Shown piece after piece: positions 49,491 to 60,005 of a DNA stretch of 64,000 bases. How positions within the stretch are numbered: position 1 is the first letter of the stretch; the number at the start of each line of letters is the position of its first letter. The stretch is from Verrucomicrobiota bacterium (lineage in GTDB: Bacteria > Verrucomicrobiota > Verrucomicrobiia > Opitutales > Oceanipulchritudinaceae): positions 1 through 64,000 of the forward strand of contig JAJOKB010000069.1 of the NCBI GenBank assembly GCA_021208135.1, read 5' to 3'. Below the pieces are notes generated by a model, which made no database searches, was not told the DNA's origin, and saw only the letters and a list, made by a program, of their open reading frames with translations. The position numbers were made by a program, and so were the translations under genes.

Positions 49491-50481
49491 ATGAAAGTTT
49501 TGGTTACGGGAGGCAGCGGATTTTTAGGCAGCTATGTCGTTGATTTGCTTTTGCAAAGAGGCTACCAAGTAGTCAGCTTGCAGCGGTCTCCTCAGCCTGC
49601 AGCCGCGGCCAAAGGCGTAACAACCATCCAGGGATGCCTGACGGATGACGGTTGCGTTCAACAGGCAGTAGCCGGCTGCAAGGCTGTGTTTCACGTGGCG
49701 GCAAAGGCGGGGGTTTGGGGTTCATACGACAGTTTTTTTCAAACAAATGTCATCGGCACGCGCAACGTTTTGGCAGCTTGTAAACGCAGCGGCGTTGAGC
49801 GTCTGATATACACCAGCACACCAAGCGTAGTTTTCAACGGCAGTCCATTCCGTGGTGAGGATGAAACCCTGCCTTATGGCAAAAACTGGCTCTGCCATTA
49901 CGCCGCAACCAAAGCTATCGCTGAGGAGGAAGTTTTGCGGTCACACGGTCAGGGGGGGGCTAAAGGTGTGCGCGCTGCGCCCCCATTTGATCTGGGGCGT
50001 GGGCGATCCTCATTTGCTGCCAAGGGTTATTGCGCGGGCCAAGGCCGGCAGGCTGCGTCAGGTAGGCACTGGCCACAACAAAGTGGACATCACTCATGTG
50101 CGCAATGCCGCCGATGCGCACTTATTAGCTTTCGATGCACTGGTATCCGGGAACTGTGGCGGAAAAGCCTACTTTTTATCACAGGGCGAACCGGTGATAT
50201 TGTGGGACTGGATTCAAAATCTGCTGCAGCAGTTAAATATCAGGCTGCCTGCACGTCCCATCCCGGCAAAAGCCGCCTTCGCCATTGGCACTGTTGCCGA
50301 AGGTATTTGGCACCTGCTCAGATTGCGCGGGGAACCACCAATGACCCGCTTTGTCGCGGTGGAACTAAGCAAAGACCACTGGTACTCAATTGCGGCAGCG
50401 CGACGCGATTTAGGTTACACGCCCGAAAACCACCCGACTTCCGTAGGCGTCAGGGAATACGTGGATAGCATCAAGCAATAA
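49491..50481 (+). CDS. NAD(P)-dependent 3-beta-HSD family reductase, OleD-like (one frameshift)
   Basis: About 330 residues. Rossmann motif VTGGSGFLGSYV, AVFHVAAKAGVWGSYDSFFQ, catalytic Ser region RLIYTSTPSVVFNG, catalytic YAATKAIAEE (Y-x-x-x-K). The G8 run at 49952-49959 is one too long; removing one base gives GGLKVCALRPHLIWGVGDPH, then KVDITHVRNAADAHLLAFDA, GKAYFLSQGEPV and RLRGEPPMTRFVAVELSKDH. This pattern closely resembles OleD, the 2-alkyl-3-oxoalkanoate reductase of olefin synthesis. No oleA, B or C is in the window, so the assignment is to the family, not the pathway. Confidence 0.85.
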
Positions 50482-50488
50482 TCCAGGC

Positions 50489-50516
50489 AAAAAAAAAGCC
50501 CCCCAACCAGGGAGGC
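50489..50516 (-). terminator. Rho-independent terminator of the response-regulator gene
   Basis: On the minus strand: GCCTCCC, loop TGGTT, GGGGGGC (seven pairs, one G-T), then nine T. It lies 16 bp past the stop at 50532. A strong, classical terminator; the T-run exists only in the minus direction. Confidence 0.9.
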
Positions 50517-50531
50517 ATTGACAGATGGCGA

Positions 50532-51296
50532 TTAACTTTGCGCAGGCTCTGGAAACGGTTTCGGTTCACCGCCGCGCGTATTGTAGATGTAGCCTACCCC
50601 GTGAATAGTACGGAAGGCGTCCAGATTAACATTTTGTTTTTCAAAGGCGTGCCTGATTTTCACGATGTATTGATCCAGGCTGCGCGAACGTATGTCGGCA
50701 TGAATACCCCATACGGAGTGAATTAAACTGCGACGGGTAACAACAGTATTGGGGTTGTTCACCATGTGCGTCATGATGCCCAACTCCTTGCGACCAATCT
50801 TCATAGACTCGCCACTGTCAAAAGTTACCTGCATACGGTTCGGGTTGACCTTAACCCCGCAAAACTCAAAGGGGCTCTGAATCAGACTGGCGTTGCGGGT
50901 GATATGGAAATCAAATGCCGTCTCAGAGCGACGCAACACCGCATTGATACGGGCTATCAATTCAGGGAAGCTGAATGGTTTGGTGACATAATCATCACCA
51001 CCCACCTGAAAACCCTTCACTTTTTGAACTTCGCTGTCATCTCCGGTCAAAAAAATCACCGGTACTTGCAGGTTGTTGTTGCGCAACTCGTGAACCAAAT
51101 CAAATCCGTTTTGATCGGGCAAATTGACATCCAACAACATTAAATTGGCGAAGTGCGTGGTGAGAAACTTTTGCACTCCGGCAGCACGATTGAAAACTTG
51201 CGTCATCATGCCCGACATCTCCAGATGATCCGCGACCAACTGCGCGATTTGGCGATCATCCTCAACAATCAATACAAGCGGTTTCGGTTTGGCCAT
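50532..51296 (-). CDS. OmpR/PhoB-family response regulator
   Basis: 254 residues from MAKPKPLVLIVEDDRQIAQL (51296). Receiver domain with acidic pocket VEDD, phospho-acceptor Asp in LMLLDVNLPDQNG, Thr in FLTGDD, Lys in DDYVTKPFSFPEL. The C-terminal winged helix includes MKIGRKELGIMTHMVNN, RRSLIHSVWG, SRSLDQYIVKIRHAFEKQ and FRTIHGVGYIYNTRGG. No partner kinase is adjacent, so it is an orphan regulator. Confidence 0.93.
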   Translation of the reverse strand: MAKPKPLVLIVEDDRQIAQLVADHLEMSGMMTQVFNRAAGVQKFLTTHFANLMLLDVNLPDQNGFDLVHELRNNNLQVPVIFLTGDDSEVQKVKGFQVGGDDYVTKPFSFPELIARINAVLRRSETAFDFHITRNASLIQSPFEFCGVKVNPNRMQVTFDSGESMKIGRKELGIMTHMVNNPNTVVTRRSLIHSVWGIHADIRSRSLDQYIVKIRHAFEKQNVNLDAFRTIHGVGYIYNTRGGEPKPFPEPAQS

Positions 51297-51400
51297 AACG
51301 ACATTACTTTGCACAATATTTTACAGTTGTAAATACTGCGATTCACAAAAAAGTGAGAAAATCTATTTGGTTCTTGACCCGCCAAACCCCCCGAGGCCGA

Positions 51401-52324
51401 TCAGGAAGGGAACCTGCGGTGCAGAGCACGGGTGGGAAAATTGCGTCCCGGACACAAAGTGTGTTGCTGATCTATCTCGCGGTGGACGGCGAAGCGTACC
51501 CGCTGTCCGCGCAGCACATGATTGCGTAAATACTGAACCAAATGAGTGAAGGCTTCAATCTGTTGGGGATGCGGATGTCGCTCTTCAAAGTTACCCACAA
51601 CGCAAATACCAATGCCGGTAAGGTTGACCTGATGATTTCGCACATGGCCACCTTGCAGTTGTTGTGTCCAGCGATTGCCAATTTCGATTTGACCGAGACC
51701 TGAATCAACGCCGTTGCCGATTACAAAATGATAGGCCAGGCCATTGGTCATACCGCGCTGTTCCCGATGGACGCGGTCATAGGTACGGGCATTGCCGCGC
51801 TCGATAGCGCTATGGTGCCCGACGATGTGTTCCCAACGCCCGCGTTCAATGCGCAGGTTATTGGTGGCTTGAATCACGTTAGCCAGATAGGGCGAACGCA
51901 ACAGCGGATCGTCAGCACCGGGAATCCGTAACTGTTGTCCAATAGTGATACGGGTGCTTTGAAGACCATTGAGCTGCTGAATCTCGGCAATCGTGGTCTG
52001 ATATCGACGTGCAATCCCGCTGAGTGTATCGCCCCGCTGCACTACATGGACAGAAGGCAAGGCGGAGGCCGCAGCAGCGACTCCAGACCGGGGAATGGAC
52101 AGGCGTTGACCGACCCGGATAACATCGCTTTGCAAGTTGTTGACAACCCTGAGGTCGGCAACCGAAACATTGTAGCGCTGCGCCAGTCCGCTCAGCGTGT
52201 CTCCGCGCTGAACAACGTGGACTGTGGCTGCATCCTGAGCCCAGAGCAATCCACCCGCCGGCAGCAGCAAGGCACCCGTCCCCGCCAATACTATCTTTTT
52301 CAAAAATGTACGCCGCTGCAGCAT
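51401..52324 (-). CDS. Twin-LysM N-acetylmuramoyl-L-alanine amidase (Amidase_2/PGRP)
   Basis: Start at 52324 (MLQRRTFLKKIVLAGTGALL) with a twin-arginine-like signal (RRTFLKK). Two LysM domains (VHVVQRGDTLSGLAQRYNVS; VHVVQRGDTLSGIARRYQTT). The catalytic amidase has zinc ligands in IVGHHSAIERGN, GLAYHFVIGNG and HTLCPGRNFP. Cleaves peptidoglycan side chains; probably exported folded by Tat. Intact frame, about 307 residues. Confidence 0.9.
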   Translation of the reverse strand: MLQRRTFLKKIVLAGTGALLLPAGGLLWAQDAATVHVVQRGDTLSGLAQRYNVSVADLRVVNNLQSDVIRVGQRLSIPRSGVAAAASALPSVHVVQRGDTLSGIARRYQTTIAEIQQLNGLQSTRITIGQQLRIPGADDPLLRSPYLANVIQATNNLRIERGRWEHIVGHHSAIERGNARTYDRVHREQRGMTNGLAYHFVIGNGVDSGLGQIEIGNRWTQQLQGGHVRNHQVNLTGIGICVVGNFEERHPHPQQIEAFTHLVQYLRNHVLRGQRVRFAVHREIDQQHTLCPGRNFPTRALHRRFPS

Positions 52325-52447
52325 TCTCAGATTATGCATGGACCATAATTGCCCGGCTGACAACAAATTGTTGAAGGATATTCTTCAGGTCCCCGGATCC
52401 ACAGCACACTTGCCTTTTGCTGGAGGGGTGTTCACAGTGCGGGGTTT

Positions 52448-54021
52448 ATGAGCTGGAGCCGATTTAAAGAACATTATCTTCACCTGAAGGATCTCAATCT
52501 GAGTCTGGATATCAGCCGGATGCAATTCCCGGAAGATTTCATGGCACACATGGAGCCCGCGATGCAGAAAGCCTATGAAGCCATGGCGGCTTTAGAGGGT
52601 GGCGCGATAGCCAATCCCGATGAAAACCGCATGGTTGGTCATTACTGGCTTAGGTCTCCGGCTTTGGCTCCAACCCCTGAGCTGCGTCAACAGATTGAAC
52701 AGGCTCTGGCTCAGGTTGAAGCAGTGACGCAAAAAATCCATCGCGGTGAGTGGAATGGGGACGGTCAGCCATTTAAACATTTGTTGGTGATTGGTATTGG
52801 CGGTTCCGCGCTTGGACCACAATTTGTCTCCGAAGCTCTGGGTAGACCCGGAGAAGACAGGATGAAAATCCACTTTTTTGACAATACCGATCCAGACGGT
52901 ATGGATAAAGTGCTCGCGCCATTGCGCAATGAATTGGATCGTACTCTGGCAGTAGTCATTTCGAAGAGCGGTGGCACACCTGAGACCAGAAACGGGATGC
53001 TGGAAGCTGCGCACGCATTCATGAGTGAGGGCATTGACTTTGCTGGCCAAGCCATCGCAATCACGGGAGCGGGCAGTCAGTTGGACCAGTTGGCAGAGCG
53101 TGAAAATTGGCTGGCCAGGTTACCTATGTTTGACTGGGTGGGAGGGCGCACCAGTGAGTTGGCTACGGTGGGTCTATTGCCTGCCGCACTTCAAGGTATT
53201 GATATTCGCGGCCTGCTCAAAGGTGCCGCATCAATGGACGCCCACACCCGCAATCGCACGACAGGTGCCAACCCGGCAGCATTGCTGGCCTTGATGTGGT
53301 ACTACGCCACCAATGGCAAGGGTGAAAAGGACATGGTCATCCTCCCCTACAAAGACAGGTTGAGCTTGTTTTCCAAGTATTTGCAGCAATTGATCATGGA
53401 GTCACTCGGCAAGGAACGTGACCTTGATGGCACTATTGTTCATCAGGGCATCGCGGTTTATGGCAACAAGGGATCTACCGACCAACATGCTTATGTACAA
53501 CAGTTGCGCGAGGGCGTGAACAATTTCTTCGCCACTTTTATTGAAGTCTTGCGCGACCGCGAAGGAGCGTCACTGGAGGTTGAACCAGGCATCACTTCGG
53601 GCGACTATCTGCAATCTTTCCTACTCGGCACTCGCAGTGCACTGGCTGAAAATGGCCGTGAGTCTATCAGCATCACCATCGACGAAGTGCGCCCGGAAAC
53701 GGTGGGAGCCTTGATCGCGCTGTACGAGCGTGCAGTCGGTTTGTACGCATCCCTTGTCAACATAAATGCCTATCATCAACCAGGCGTGGAGGCTGGTAAA
53801 AAAAGCAGCCGCGGTGTTTCTTGGTCAAAAAGACCCGTATTGTCGATTTTCTGCACACAGAACGCGGAACTTTCCACACTGTCGAAGACATCGGATCAGC
53901 GCTCTCAATCGATCCTGAGGTAGTCTTTAAACTGTTGCAGCACATCGTGCTGAATCCTGCCAAAGGAGTTATTTGCAAAACCGGAGCTTGTCCATTCAGT
54001 GGCACTTATGGAGTCCTTTAA
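52448..54021 (+). CDS. pgi: Glucose-6-phosphate isomerase (two frameshifts near the C-terminus)
   Basis: About 524 residues. Signatures: [105 protein letters not shown]. Active-site Glu is in ESLGKERD. Breaks: A7 at 53798-53804 and A5 at 53827-53831, each one base too long; repair gives [20 protein letters not shown] and the C-terminal domain [20 protein letters not shown], as in the long cyanobacterial/verrucomicrobial form. Confidence 0.95.
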
Positions 54022-54025
54022 ACCT

Positions 54026-54208
54026 ATGAAATCGCACTCACAAAAAACCATCAGCCCGTTGCGTGCGCTTCTGGCACTCATATTAGCTGCAGGATTTCTC
54101 AGCGGCTGCGCCACTTTGCACGAAAAAGAGGAAACACAACAGGTGCCTTGGTCCCGCCCTGCTGATTGGGAAGGCACGATTCCCGGTATGCCTGCACAAC
54201 GCGGTTAA
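54026..54208 (+). CDS. Small lipoprotein
   Basis: 60 residues from ATG 54026 (MKSHSQKTISPLRALLALIL). Lipobox LSGC at residues 26-29, mature part about 32 residues ending WEGTIPGMPAQRG. Begins 4 bp after pgi. Function unknown; small lipoproteins of this kind anchor to the membrane. Confidence 0.7.
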   Translation: MKSHSQKTISPLRALLALILAAGFLSGCATLHEKEETQQVPWSRPADWEGTIPGMPAQRG

Positions 54209-54234
54209 TTCCGGCGTAACAACTGATTTCCCGA

Positions 54235-54942
54235 ATGGCCTCTGAGGACACCAGCCCAGCTCCTGGCCTGTACTTGGTAGCCACACCTATCGGCAACCTG
54301 TCCGATTGGACTCCCAGAGCACAATGCATTGTGCAACAGGCTGATTATATTGCCTGTGAGGACACCCGGCACAGCTCTCGATTGTTTCAGAACCTGGAAC
54401 TGAAGGCACACCCGCAAGCCTACCACGAACACAATGAACAGCAACAAGCGCCTAAATTGGCCGACGCAGTTGCTTCAGGTAAAGTAGTGGCTTTGTTGAC
54501 GGATGCAGGAACCCCAGGTATCAGTGATCCGGGATTTAGGGTTGTACGCGAGTGCAGGGCCCGCGGTTTGCCGGTGTTTTCGGTACCGGGACCCGTGGCG
54601 TTTGCCGTAGCGTGGAGCATATCAGGATTGCCCACTGACAGCTTGCTGTTTTTAGGGTTTTTACCGCCCAAAACGGCCGCGCGACAAAGAATTTTTGCTC
54701 AACACAAAGAATCGACTGCCACCATTGCCTTCTACGAATCCACCCATCGCATTGCCAAATGCATCAATGATATCATTACTGTTCTTGGGCCGGAACGCTG
54801 CATTTGCCTGGCGCGTGAACTCACTAAATTGCATGAGACGGTGCTCACCGGACCAGCTGGGGAGGTACAAGCACAATTTGAAAAGATCAGCAGCAAAGGT
54901 GAATTTGTCGTTCTGATCGCCAAGGAAGGATTTTCATTGTGA
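54235..54942 (+). CDS. rsmI: 16S rRNA (cytidine(1402)-2'-O)-methyltransferase
   Basis: 235 residues, SAM-dependent tetrapyrrole-methylase fold. GLYLVATPIGNLSDWTPRA, ADYIACEDTRHSSRLF, VALLTDAGTPGISDPGF, VFSVPGPVAFAVAWSISGLP, LFLGFLPPKTAARQ, CICLARELTKLHETVLTG. The short C-terminus lacks the last helical domain of E. coli RsmI, as in many other phyla. Overlaps the next gene at GTGA. Confidence 0.94.
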   Translation: MASEDTSPAPGLYLVATPIGNLSDWTPRAQCIVQQADYIACEDTRHSSRLFQNLELKAHPQAYHEHNEQQQAPKLADAVASGKVVALLTDAGTPGISDPGFRVVRECRARGLPVFSVPGPVAFAVAWSISGLPTDSLLFLGFLPPKTAARQRIFAQHKESTATIAFYESTHRIAKCINDIITVLGPERCICLARELTKLHETVLTGPAGEVQAQFEKISSKGEFVVLIAKEGFSL

Positions 54943-55841
54943 GATCCTTGAGGGCAGTGATCGATATTGGCAGCAATTCGATCAAATATTTGGTTGGTTC
55001 AATCGACTCAACCGGTGCCGTGCAAGTAAAAGCTGAGCGGGTTGAAGAGACCCGCATCAGTACTGGTATCAGCTCTCTGCGTCCGGTCATCAGCGAGCAA
55101 GCCATCTCTGCCGCCAAGGCAACCCTGGCTCAGTTTGCCGATGATCTGCGTAATTTAAACGTTACCGAGGTTATCGTGGTGGCAACGAGTGCGGTGCGCG
55201 ATGCCCTCAATCGGGAAGATTTCGCGCAGATGGTAAGCTCGGTGTGCGGTGTTCCGTTGCGAATTCTCACCGGCGAAGAAGAAGCAAGCTACATCGCCCG
55301 AGGAGTGGCATTGGATCCACAGTTGCAGGGCATGAATGCATTTATTCTGTTTGATTTAGGTGGTGGCAGCCTTGAATTGGGCAGATTTTCAGGTAACCAG
55401 TTGGAGCGCCGGTGTTCTCTCCAATTGGGTGCGGTGCGGCTGAAAGAACTTTTGATTTCGGACCCGAAGGCACCCATCGACTCTTGTCATTTGGCTGAAA
55501 TTGAGGAATACGTCGATATGCAGTTGGAAGCTGAGGCAGTTTATGAAATTTTGCTACCTGACTTGCCATTGATTGGGCTCGGAGGGGCGGTTGCGGTTAC
55601 CTCAGCCATGCTGGACCACATCAGACCGATTCCCCTCAATGAGATTCGGAAAATGCGCTCGCAAGCCGCGACACTACCGCTGCATGAGAGAAAGCATCTG
55701 AAAGGGCTGCCTGAGGCGCGTGCGGACATCATCGTACCCGCAATGATAGTCATTGAGGTGCTCATGACCAGAGTGCGGGCTACTACCCTGACCTTTTCGC
55801 GCTATAATTTGCGCTATGGGCTACTGGCAGGAAGACCCTAA
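54939..55841 (+). CDS. Ppx/GppA family phosphatase
   Basis: 300 residues, GTG start overlapping the rsmI stop. ASKHA fold: RAVIDIGSNSIKYLVGSID, VVATSAVRDALNREDF, LTGEEEASYIARGVAL, FILFDLGGGSLELGRF, LIGLGGAVAVTSAMLDH and the end ADIIVPAMIVIEVLM. Exopolyphosphatase or pppGpp phosphatase; the short length without the HD domain fits the stand-alone form. The substrate cannot be told from sequence. Confidence 0.9.
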   Translation: MRSLRAVIDIGSNSIKYLVGSIDSTGAVQVKAERVEETRISTGISSLRPVISEQAISAAKATLAQFADDLRNLNVTEVIVVATSAVRDALNREDFAQMVSSVCGVPLRILTGEEEASYIARGVALDPQLQGMNAFILFDLGGGSLELGRFSGNQLERRCSLQLGAVRLKELLISDPKAPIDSCHLAEIEEYVDMQLEAEAVYEILLPDLPLIGLGGAVAVTSAMLDHIRPIPLNEIRKMRSQAATLPLHERKHLKGLPEARADIIVPAMIVIEVLMTRVRATTLTFSRYNLRYGLLAGRP

Positions 55842-55861
55842 GCTTGACGCATTTGGACAGA

Positions 55862-57058
55862 TCAGAAAACCCGTGTCCAAAGCACCTTGAGATAGCGGGT
55901 ATCCAAGGCACTGGACCATACCGGGTGATCTGCTCCGGCACCAGTGTAATCCAGTATCTGCAACCGCCGCCCCAACCGGTGTACCGCCTTGATGACGGTC
56001 ATTTGGAATAAATCCATACTGAGCAACCCCGAACAGGAACAGGTTACCAGAAGACCGCCAGGAGCTACCAACTGAGCTGCCAGTTTATTCAGATCATTAT
56101 ACTTACCAATGGCCTCACGCTCGCCATCGCGTGATAACCAAAACTTTGGCGGATCGCAGATAACAACGTCCCACTGGTTGTTATTTTCAACCATTTGACG
56201 CGCATAAGAAAACGCATCCGCATGCACCCATTTTATCCGAGCCTGATTCAAGTTGGCGTTGCGCTTGGCTACCGCGATGGCTGCTTCATCCAAATCAACC
56301 CCGGTTACCTCAGCTGCCTGGCCTCCCAGTTTGGCGGAAAGTGCGAATCCCCCCGAATAACAGCATAAATCCAGCACTCGTTTTCCTTGGCAAAACGGAA
56401 TCAATTTTTTGCGATTCTCCCGCTGGTCGCAAAAGAAGCCGGTTTTATGACCAGTGCTGAAGTCAACCCAGTATCTGATACCGTTCTCCGTTATCTTGAT
56501 CTTATCTGGAAAAGGATCGGAAACCACAGGTTGTACCTTTTTAAGTTTTTCCTTGGCCGCTATATCGGACGGCATACTGAAGTGGTGGAATCGCGTTCCC
56601 AACCTCTGATGCAGAACCGGAATCCAATTGGGGATGCGCCGCCAAAGTGCCTTGGAGAACACTTCCCCAACAACACAATCCCTAAATTTGTCGATAGTGC
56701 AGCCGCTCAAACCGTCACCCTCGCCGTGAATGACACGAAAGGCATCCGTACTGGCATCCAGGTTAAGATCTTTGCAGCGAAGATCCATGGCCCGGTGCAA
56801 CCTTTGGATAAAAAAATTGTCATCCAACACTTCATCTGGATCGGTGCTGTAAACCCTGACTGCGATAGTCGCTTTTTGGTTCCACAAGCCAGTGCCTAAA
56901 TACTGACCTTCCTTGCTGTACAGCATGACCTCATCGCCGTCCCGTGCCAGCGGATCCACCTTCTTGATCATACCGTCAAAGACGGCCGGATGAAAAGTTA
57001 CAGAACGCATCAACGCCCAAGGAGCGCGATTGCCGGTGATTAGAGGGGCATCAGCCAT
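55862..57058 (-). CDS. rlmI: Class I SAM-dependent 23S rRNA m5C methyltransferase, RlmI family (PUA + methylase)
   Basis: 398 residues. PUA domain at the N-terminus (VDPLARDGDEVMLYSKEGQY), EEHD-like middle (VIHGEGDGLSGCTIDKFRDC), STGHKTGFFCDQRENRK, motif I VLDLCCYSGGFALSAKLGG, DPPKFWLSRDGE and SCSGLLSMDLFQ. The catalytic Cys is in VTCSCSG. Starts 5 bp after the hisI stop. Confidence 0.9.
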   Translation of the reverse strand: MADAPLITGNRAPWALMRSVTFHPAVFDGMIKKVDPLARDGDEVMLYSKEGQYLGTGLWNQKATIAVRVYSTDPDEVLDDNFFIQRLHRAMDLRCKDLNLDASTDAFRVIHGEGDGLSGCTIDKFRDCVVGEVFSKALWRRIPNWIPVLHQRLGTRFHHFSMPSDIAAKEKLKKVQPVVSDPFPDKIKITENGIRYWVDFSTGHKTGFFCDQRENRKKLIPFCQGKRVLDLCCYSGGFALSAKLGGQAAEVTGVDLDEAAIAVAKRNANLNQARIKWVHADAFSYARQMVENNNQWDVVICDPPKFWLSRDGEREAIGKYNDLNKLAAQLVAPGGLLVTCSCSGLLSMDLFQMTVIKAVHRLGRRLQILDYTGAGADHPVWSSALDTRYLKVLWTRVF

Positions 57059-57063
57059 ATTAG

Positions 57064-57484
57064 TTATGGATCAAGATTTTTCAAAGTACCATCAGCAGCC
57101 AAACTGCGGTAGTAACAAGTTTTGCGATTTTTGCCGAACTGATTGGTCGTGTGACACACACCCCCCAGCATTGGGTTCAACCAAATAAAGGATGGAGTTT
57201 TGTTCGCAATTGATGCGCACGTCGATCAATGGCATGGCATGACCGCTGGTTGCGCCCTTGCGCCATAACTCGTTGCGACTGGTACTCCAAAACACCGCAA
57301 TTTTTTCGGCAAAGGCCGTCCGTAAAGCGTATTCATTGACGTAACCAAGCATCAATACCGCGCCGCTGTTGGCATCCTGAACAACAACGGGAATGACAGC
57401 CTCACTGCCCTGCCCTATGGATTGCAGTTTGTGAAAATCCAATGGGAAAGCAGGTTTATAGACAGTCGATGGAGGAAGGCTCAT
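57064..57484 (-). CDS. hisI: Phosphoribosyl-AMP cyclohydrolase (one frameshift)
   Basis: Step 3 of histidine synthesis. VIPVVVQDANSGAVLMLGYV, NEYALRTAFAEKIAVFWSTS, ELWRKGATSGHAM, INCEQNSILYLVEP. The C6 run at 57161-57166 is one base too long; repair restores AGGVCHTTNQFGKNRKTCYY, with the metal-binding Cys and His of the family, and a stop at 57064-57066. About 140 residues, the stand-alone form without HisE. Confidence 0.93.
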
Positions 57485-57571
57485 TGTGCTTGGCGCAAAA
57501 GTTGAATATGGACGCTAGAAATCAAACCATTAACATGGCTGGTGTAAACACCGGAACAAGGTGAATAAAAT

Positions 57572-58457
57572 TTATGCCCACCACAACCCCAGGACTTGCA
57601 GGATCGCAAAAACCACTAGAACAGCTGCGGTCAGGGCTAATTGTTGATTATAATCTGTTGAATCAGAGCAGCGAGGCAACCTCAGTGCGAGTCGCACGAA
57701 ATGGCAATAGCATCAGCGGTAACAGAACCGGATTACCCATTCCGAGATACCACAATCCCAGAGGTGCCAATTGGGCACCTAACAGCAGAACGGCATACTC
57801 CCACTCAACAAATCGAGGTCCAAACCGTACCGCCAGAGTGCGTTGCCAACCTTTTTTATCCGTTGACCAGTCGCGACGATTATTGACTACCAGAATGGCT
57901 GTGGCGAGGGCCCCGGCCGCCCAGGCAAGCAGTGCCGCATGAAACCACCATTGGATCCATGCAGCGCCTGCCTGAAGGTAAAAACTGACCATCACAGCCA
58001 CCCCTCCAAAGAAAATCAGGACAAAAATATCACCCAGTCCATTGTAGCCGAGCGGATAAGGTCCACCGGTGTAGGCATAGCCACAGGCTACACTCAACAC
58101 GCCTACCACAATCAGCCACCAACCGCCATACGGCAGCAATCCAAGACCCACCATGAATGCCAGCGCGAACACGGCTGCCGTAGCGCGTTGCATCGCACTA
58201 GGTGCTATCCAGCCAGATGCGACCGCCCGTGCAGGCCCAATACGCTCATCGGTGTCCGCACCCTTCACGAAATCAAAATAGTCATTGGCGAAGTTAGTGC
58301 CGATCTGGATCAACAGGGAGAACAACAGACACAACAAAAATGGGACTGGGTCAAAGTCGGCTACTTCACCTGCCAGCGCACCTGCGAGGACGACTGGTAC
58401 CGCAGCAGCCGGAAGTGTTTTTGGCCGGGCGGCCAATAGCCAATATTTTAACGGCAT
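57572..58457 (-). CDS. menA: 1,4-dihydroxy-2-naphthoate prenyltransferase, MenA (C-terminal frameshifts)
   Basis: Membrane prenyltransferase of menaquinone synthesis. LLAARPKTLPAAAVPVVLAG, the allylic-diphosphate site NFANDYFDFVKGADTDERIG, SGWIAPSAMQRATAAV, YTGGPYPLGYNGLGDIFVLI, VNNRRDWSTDKKGWQRTLAV. Eight membrane helices are expected; the last (LALTAAVLVVFAILQVLGLW) lies in another frame after 57660, so one or two single-base shifts occur at 57600-57670. The stop is at 57572-57574. Overlaps the GH28 gene by 10 bp. Confidence 0.88.
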
Positions 58458-59964
58458 CGCCTGTTATCATTGCAGAGGGCATCCCGCCATACCACCATCG
58501 AAGATGCATCCGCTGAGTATGGCACCAACTCCGGCTCACTGGCGACCAGATTACGTCCGCCAATGGCAACCTCGGCATCGCGCGACCACAAAATCTGGTA
58601 TCCAACTTTGTGTTCGCCACTGCGAATTGCGGCCTGATTTCCATTCCAGAAAGGAGATAATGCGGCATTGTCAGACTCAAACATGTTCCAAGCTGGAGCA
58701 GGAAAAACCGGCCAATTGACACGCAATCCCGACACCTCCACGTCCCGGGCATGTTGCACCACAAACACCGCATTGGCAGATCTGGCGTCGGCGAAATCGC
58801 CTGGGATAAATCCAGTGGATTGCGCATTGCGGAAGGGAGTAGCGTCGTCCAGCACAACATACCGTATCCTGATATCTTGGAACCGCACGCTTTCGATAGG
58901 CTGATCGGGCTTGCCAATAATCGTGATACGACCGTCAGAAACTATATCCAATCCGCTGAAGGTAACATCGCGGATGCGGCTTGGACGCGTCAGCGGACGA
59001 TCCTTGCCATAATCCTGGTGCTCTGGCGGCAATAGGCCCTTAAATACGTTGGGGCGATCCAGTTGAATAACTTCGATAATGCGCGTTGCTGGCCAACCGC
59101 CATCGGTCACTGCCACGATATTACTGATGCGAACCCGCTCAATGGTACAGCCTTCCACGGCGCGCAAATCAAAGGCACGCGTACACCGTGGAATAACCAG
59201 ATTTGTGATGACAATATCCCTGAAATCCTCCCTGGATTCATAGCCAATGCGCACGCCAACACAACTGGTGCGCAGGATGCAGTCACTGATGGTTATGCGT
59301 TCGCAGGAGGTGCTGTACTCGCTGGTTTTGAGCGCGATGGCATCATCGGCGCACGAGACATCACAGCCATGGATAATGACGTCCTGGCAACCGGTTAAAT
59401 CTATGCCATCACAATTAGGCCCAAAGAATGTGCTGCGAATGGTGATGCCCTCGATCCGCATATGCTTGCAGTCGTGGCCGTGCAAAGTCCATCCCGCCGA
59501 TTCTTCGATCCAGACCCTCTCGACCAGAACATGTTTGCAGCGAACGAGTTCCACCATTGGGCTGACACGGTGCAGCTTCTCGCGCCAAAAATGCCATTGG
59601 TGTGGGCGTTCCGCTTGCCAAAAGGCCGGACCGTTACCCTTTATTTTTCCCAGGGCCAGTAATGGCGATATGCTCGCAATCTTCGAGCTAACACCAAATG
59701 CCAGGGGGTGATGTCATTATGATGGCCCCACACCCGGGTTGCATAGTCTTCCAGGCGGGTAGAGCCCAACAGTACGGCATTGTGTGTCAAATGAAGCTCA
59801 ACATTGGAGAGCAATTGCACCGTTCCCGTCAGGAAGGTGCCGTTGGGGACGACCACCCTGCCGCCACCTGCATCGTGTGCGGCTTGAATGGCGGCATTGA
59901 AGGCAGTCGTGTTGAGGGTGGTTCCGTCGCCTTTCGCGCCGAAATCAGTGATAAAAAAGTCCAT
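58448..59964 (-). CDS. Glycoside hydrolase family 28, polygalacturonase-like, copy 1 (two frameshifts)
   Basis: Parallel beta-helix enzyme of about 500 residues from ATG 59964. N-terminus ITDFGAKGDGTTLNTTAFNA, then VVVPNGTFLTGTVQLLSNVE. Core: GPNCDGIDLTGCQDVIIHGC (NxD), SCADDAIALKTSEY (DD), TSCVGVRIGYESREDFRDI. The His of the usual GHG motif is absent at that last position. Frames change near 59670-59690; one A less at 59646-59650 recovers GPGKIKGNGPAFW. No signal peptide, so probably intracellular. Acts on galacturonate-containing oligosaccharides by family; the exact linkage is unknown. Confidence 0.85.
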
Positions 59965-60005
59965 TGTTTGTGTAGGTGGGTAATGGGATTGGGGTGGGAT
60001 AAAAA

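Noticed and set aside
45161-58000. tRNA or rRNA genes in the housekeeping region
   Set aside because: The gaps are short and none showed a TPsiC-arm-like or cloverleaf-like sequence on reading both strands.
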